Shown: in pieces, positions 59,770 to 64,000 of the stretch
Numbering within the stretch: position 1 is the stretch's first letter
How the letters are laid out: each line of letters opens with the position of its first letter
DNA from: Morinoia aosen
Lineage: Eukaryota; Arthropoda; Malacostraca; Amphipoda; Talitridae
Length of the DNA stretch: 64,000 nucleotides
Direction of reading: 5' to 3'
NCBI GenBank assembly: GCA_030386875.1
Contig: CM059562.1
Span: 26,963,000 to 27,026,999, forward strand
Made by a program: the position numbers and the translations under genes
The notes under the pieces: model-generated
The model's input: only the letters and a program-made list of their open reading frames with translations
The model's database searches: none
Told to the model about the DNA's origin: nothing

Positions 59770-60395
59770 CTGAGTGTTTCAGAACACGAGGTACAAAATT
59801 GCACATCAAGTAGAAAATGGCCAAATAAACACTTTTTGTCCTATGAAATTTTCCCCCAAAAAATCGGGGTTGGGAGGTATTAGGTGTTAATTGTTTTTAA
59901 GGTTGAAATTTAATGGCACAATTACTCGCGATATTGATTCTGAATTTACTTTACAAAAATTGTTCAAAATGTGCTCCACCTACATCTATGCACTTTTCGA
60001 ATGTTAGCCTTAACGGCTGCCGAATATTAGGAAACACGTCTGGCATTAAGGTATATCACCTGCAGCCACTGCAATTCTGGCCACAAGATCTTCCTCAGAC
60101 TCAATGGGTGTAGCATAGACAAGGCTCTTCACGTGTCCCAAAAATTGAAATCGAGTGGAGTCATGTCAGGAGATCTAGGAGGTCATGCAACTAGCACATT
60201 TCGCCGGATCAACGTAAATTCAAAATCAATATTGCGAGTAGTTTATGCATTAAATTTCACCCTTAAAAACAATAAACTGCTAATATCTCAATGTCTCTTT
60301 CTTCGGAAAATTTTATAGAAGAAAAAGTTTTTATTTGGATATCTTCTAGTTGGTGTGCAATTTTTTGCCTCTTATTCTGAATCTGAAACACCCTG
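59770..60395 (-). mobile_element. Tc1/mariner-superfamily derivative, second copy
   Basis: 626 bp, the same family as 7084-7696: ends TGTTTCAGAACACGAGG and TCTGAAACACCCTG. The middle encodes on the minus strand PPRSPDMTPLDF, ESEEDLVARIAVAAGDI and MPDVFPNIRQ, interrupted by stops and shifts. Its left end has lost the exact CAGGG/TA border. Confidence 0.85.
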
Positions 60396-61996
60396 TATAT
60401 TACTGATAAGTGTTTTCTGAGTAGGTAATGTAGGCATTGTCTACACTGAAAAGCATAGATATGTATCAACAGTTTTTTATTACTAAGTATGCACTAATTC
60501 ATGGAAATTATAATAGTTAATTCAATGACTATGCTTCAAATCCCCAAAATTATGTATACGTGTAGATAAGGTAGGCCAGATTTGCACACTGCCTTTTCTT
60601 CTCTGTACCTACACTATGCAGGGTAACAATGCAGAAAAGGTGTCATATTATTGCTCAACTCTATGTTACATTTCGGCTATATATCATAAGCAAAAGTTGT
60701 TCTGCTTTCATCGCAGGGTTCTGAAGTTTTCGGAGCGTTTTTTTACGAATAAAAGTCACTTCTAGCTTCTTTGCGTGTAATATGATACTATCTCTTATTT
60801 TCGTCTAACTTTTTACTTTGTATTGGACACTTTGTTATTTTAATAAACGCCCAGGTTCTTCTCATTTCGTGTTTTTTGGAGCAATTTGAAACGTTTCCAG
60901 CAAGAGAATTTGTACTATCGCATAAATGCAACAACCATTGCAGCTGAGATAGTGCATTGTTTTCAGTTACAATGTCTGTGTGACTGTAAGTGAAGTTTTT
61001 GCTGGTGTGTGTAATTATTTTCATTGCAGCTCGTTTATATCGTGTTTTAATTTTTTTCAAGTGTCTCAATGCCAATATAGATAACCTTACAACATTTCCA
61101 AATCTTCCTTAACAAGAAGTAATTATATAATGCTACAAAACGAATACTATTTCAGTTTTTAAAAATGTATCAAGATAATTATAAAATTCTCCATTTCAGC
61201 GTATACTTGGTCAGAAACTGGGGAGTGATACGAAGATGAAAATTAAACATGATGATGATATAATGAAATACAATATAACTCTGAAAGAACCAAATTACAT
61301 TCAAGGAATAACTTGAGAAATGAGCAGAAATTTTTATTATTAATACATGTTAACTTGGCTTAAAAACACGGAATCCATATCAATTTTGATAACATGACTT
61401 GAAAACTAGAAGTCTTTGTGCACTAGACCATAGCTTCAGGTTTCGGCAAAGACTACTCATTGGCAATGAATCATAACCTAAAGACTAGAAATGTTTATGA
61501 TCATTATCAATCAATGCATCATTTTGAGCATACAGAGTTACCACTCTTTATGTGAGTACAATGTATTGCATCAGCTGAAATGTTCTACAAGTAACTTGCA
61601 ACACATTTAATACTATTTTACAGTTCCAATGTATTAATTGAAGGAAAAATGAACAAAACAGAAATATACAGAATGAATTTGCGATGCTTTCAATTACTAA
61701 TTCCTGCTTTTAACTACAAAATATACATCAATGCTTGGTACAAAAATTATATTTCGCACTCGTAGGTTTCTCATATATATCTGTGCAAACCCTCAATGAC
61801 TAGATAACATGACGGTATTAGGTGATAGGAATAAATACGCTGTTTCATACTTAGAACAAAACAATCAACAAAAACATTGCGTTTTTTTTAGATTTTTCAG
61901 CAAAGCATTCTAACTCTGTTTTGGTTTACTTTTAGTTTTAAAGAATTATAAATAATTTTTAGCATAAATTAGAATCGAAGACACCAAAAAAGAGCG

Positions 61997-62226
61997 ACTC
62001 CAACCACGACTCTACCACATCCGAATGAACGACTCCGACTCCGACTCCACCACATTCGGAAATGCGACTCCGACTCCGACTCCATCACACTTCAAAGTAG
62101 CGACTCCGACTCCGACTCCGACTCCGACTCCACCACACTTCAGAGAAGCGACTCCGACTCCGACTCCGACTCCACCCTAAAACATCCGACTCCGGCGACT
62201 CCGACTCCCGACTCCGACTCCGACTC
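61997..62226. repeat. Right subterminal GACTCC array
   Basis: Two to five GACTCC hexamers per unit with spacers such as ACCACACTTCAGAGAAGC (18 nt). It has the same strand orientation as the left array, so the arrays are direct repeats although the terminal 17 bp are inverted. Confidence 0.92.
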
Positions 62227-62244
62227 CGCAACCCTGGTCTGCAC

Positions 62245-64000
62245 CCTCTCCCATTCGGGTATGCAGCACGGCGAAGCAAGTGGCAAGCGATGTAAGCATA
62301 CTAGTAAGACGGGATTTTTTGCTTGAAGTACAATTTTGCTCATGCAATGAATCGAATCATACTCACAAAGCTATTATGTTAGTTTACAAAGTGCAAGTGA
62401 TTATTTAACAAATGAAAAATAACCAAGTACGACATTAGTTTAATTTTGAAGCCTCGTCGGTTTGAATCCTGCCAAAAATATGTTGGGCTGCGATAAACCC
62501 GCTGACTTTGACTGCAATAGACTATTAATAGGCTATCATTTGTTCATTGATTTAAAATTGTGGAGGTTTGAACAAAAACACCTATGAAATATGTTGAAGA
62601 ATATCAACAGTTACCCTATTTACTAAATGCCTACTAATCACACGCCTTCTTCTGTCTTTCTCGAGAAAATGATAGCTTAAATATGTGGCGTTATTAAAAA
62701 TTAGTGCAGGATCCACGAACCAGAAAAGTTGAAAGCGTTATCGACTTGGCTACTCTACGAGAAGACTTTTTTGGCAAAATTTTCAGGTTAGTTTTTCAAA
62801 TAAAATTTCAGCCTTGAATATCTGCAGGAATTCCAGATGCTAAAATTTCATCTAAAGAAAAATCAACCTTCAGTTTTGTGGCCGTGAAGAACAGTACGTA
62901 GCGTAGTCAAATCGACAAAGGAACTCTCACTGCCAGCTGTGCCTCCACAAAAAAGTAAAATACTTGAAAATCCAGCCGCTGCTGAGAATGAAAATGGTTT
63001 GGAATTGGAACTCTGGCTTAAAGTTCACGTGGGCTTCACAGCTGACGAACATGCTAATGATAGAATTTTCACACCTCAACAAGAATATGCTTGAAACCTT
63101 ATAGAAGATGCACGAGGATGACATACACGAGGATGACATACACGAGAATTAGTTTTAGTGCACAAAAATGAGAAGAACACAAAACTCAGCAGGAACAGTT
63201 TCGAAGCAAATCTTGGCGGTGGACTTAAATAGAAGCAGCAGACACGCCGCTGCTCGTCTGTGCATGGGACAAGACTGGCATGTTAGCAAGCACTTCAGAG
63301 ACGAAAATTGGCAGAGCTTGGGCACCGCAGAGACATTTGTGCTGAATTACGGGCACGCTAAGTGTCATTCGTACGTCTCAATTAGCGGTGCAAATTGTCT
63401 TCCGCTGCTGCAGCGCTGGGCAGCGCAGGGCGCTCTGCACGAGCCATCTGAACAATAACCGTGCCGGATATTACCATCGCAAACCATTAGGCAAATGTAG
63501 ACTGCACGGTCAAGGAGCGTCCCAAATAACAATAAGATGACCCTTTATAATGGAGTTATGGTAACATAACACTCGCAGTTAGAAAACATTTGCGCGAAAT
63601 ACTCGATTTTAAAGTTGCGTTTGTCGTCTATTTGATCACTTGTACTTAAATGCCATTCACAAAAAAAAAAGAATTATAGAAAAAAATATACAAAATACTT
63701 GCTGAGGAGAACCAGGCGCTAATATAGAACAGCATTAAGCGCAGACACAGCTACTGTTTGCACAGCGGTAAAACACAGAACCTGAACTTCTATGTCTCCA
63801 ATCAATATATTTTACCCCCGATTGGGACGGCTAATATACGCCAATTGAAATCGTGACCATGGATACCAAAATACTGAAATCAAATTTTGACATCAGCAGA
63901 AAGAAGTCCTACTTTAACTACACCCAAAGCCTCGAGCGTGAGCTGAAAGTAACTTCTGGAGCAGAAGTTCACGATATATTGTGGAAGCTCTTCGTGAAAA
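62245..64000. other. Right flank without recognised gene
   Basis: AT-rich except 63170-63480. A plus-strand frame of 96 codons (63168-63458) and its opposite strand lack known motifs or splice support. A short GATGACATACACGAG tandem lies at about 63117-63146. Confidence 0.45.

Larger units (their letters stand above)
56245..62236. mobile_element. 5,992-bp hAT-like transposon with GACTCC-array ends and 8-bp target duplication
   Basis: The left end is CAGGGTTGCGGAGTCGG (56245-56261) and the right end is its exact complement (62220-62236). The flanks are GTCTGCAC on both sides (56237-56244 and 62237-62244), a perfect 8-bp duplication. Removing the element and one flank restores a continuous site. 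Inside each end lies an array of (GACTCC)n with 18-nt spacers. The CAGGG start and 8-bp duplication are hAT hallmarks. No intact transposase was found, and the interior holds other transposons, so it looks non-autonomous or decayed. Confidence 0.88.

Noticed and set aside
62085..62343. Ser-Arg-repeat frames in the right GACTCC array
   Set aside because: Same explanation as the left array.
62440..62490. GGTTTGAATCC resembling a tRNA B box
   Set aside because: No matching A box or cloverleaf upstream.
63168..63458. 96-codon plus-strand frame near the right edge
   Set aside because: No motif, signal or splice evidence; it could equally be upstream sequence of a gene beyond the window.

Overview
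The window looks like arthropod nuclear DNA, most likely from a malacostracan crustacean. It is AT-rich, with introns of about 0.8 to 4.2 kb, canonical GT-AG splice sites and much repetitive DNA. Two protein genes can be reconstructed with confidence. One is a secreted clip-domain serine protease homologue with glycine-rich repeats, an architecture known from crayfish 'masquerade-like' proteins. The other is a bursicon-receptor type LGR (LGR2/rickets family). The species cannot be fixed from the sequence alone.

Layout. Positions 1-1600 are a minisatellite array (24-bp then 28-bp units) that enters from the left edge. The plus-strand protease-homologue gene runs from its start codon at 4296 to 15300 in seven coding exons, all joined in phase 0 (787 residues). 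Its upstream 5'UTR exon was not found. From 34131 down to 18426 the minus strand carries the 3' part of the LGR2 gene in seven exons (906 codons plus stop): LRR exons of 144, 72 and 171 nt, a hinge, seven transmembrane helices and a long cytoplasmic tail. The two genes are convergent, with their stops 3.1 kb apart. The N-terminal LRR exons and signal peptide of LGR2 were not found. From 37766 to 42532 lies a 26-bp satellite of about 180 copies. Near 52.1 kb there is a probable last coding exon of an unrecognised minus-strand gene. The rest is non-coding or mobile DNA.

Mobile DNA is the main source of novelty. The most striking item is a 5,992-bp element (56245-62236) with a perfect 17-bp terminal inverted repeat and a perfect 8-bp target duplication (GTCTGCAC). 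Its ends are packed with (GACTCC)n arrays separated by 18-nt spacers, it is hAT-like in its ends, and other transposons are nested inside it. Also present are a 322-bp hAT-type MITE with a perfect 8-bp duplication, a piggyBac-type MITE flanked by TTAA, two short Tc1/mariner-superfamily derivatives with TA flanks plus a third transposase relic, a 772-bp element with TIRs of about 220 bp, a 376-bp fold-back element, and a dispersed repeat of about 370 bp (called R1 here) in at least seven copies.

Biologically, the protease homologue is predicted to act outside the cell as a non-catalytic cofactor or adhesion/recognition protein in innate immunity. LGR2 is the receptor for the neurohormone bursicon, which controls cuticle hardening after the moult. 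Their adjacency looks incidental. No prokaryotic feature, CRISPR array or convincing tRNA/rRNA gene was seen.
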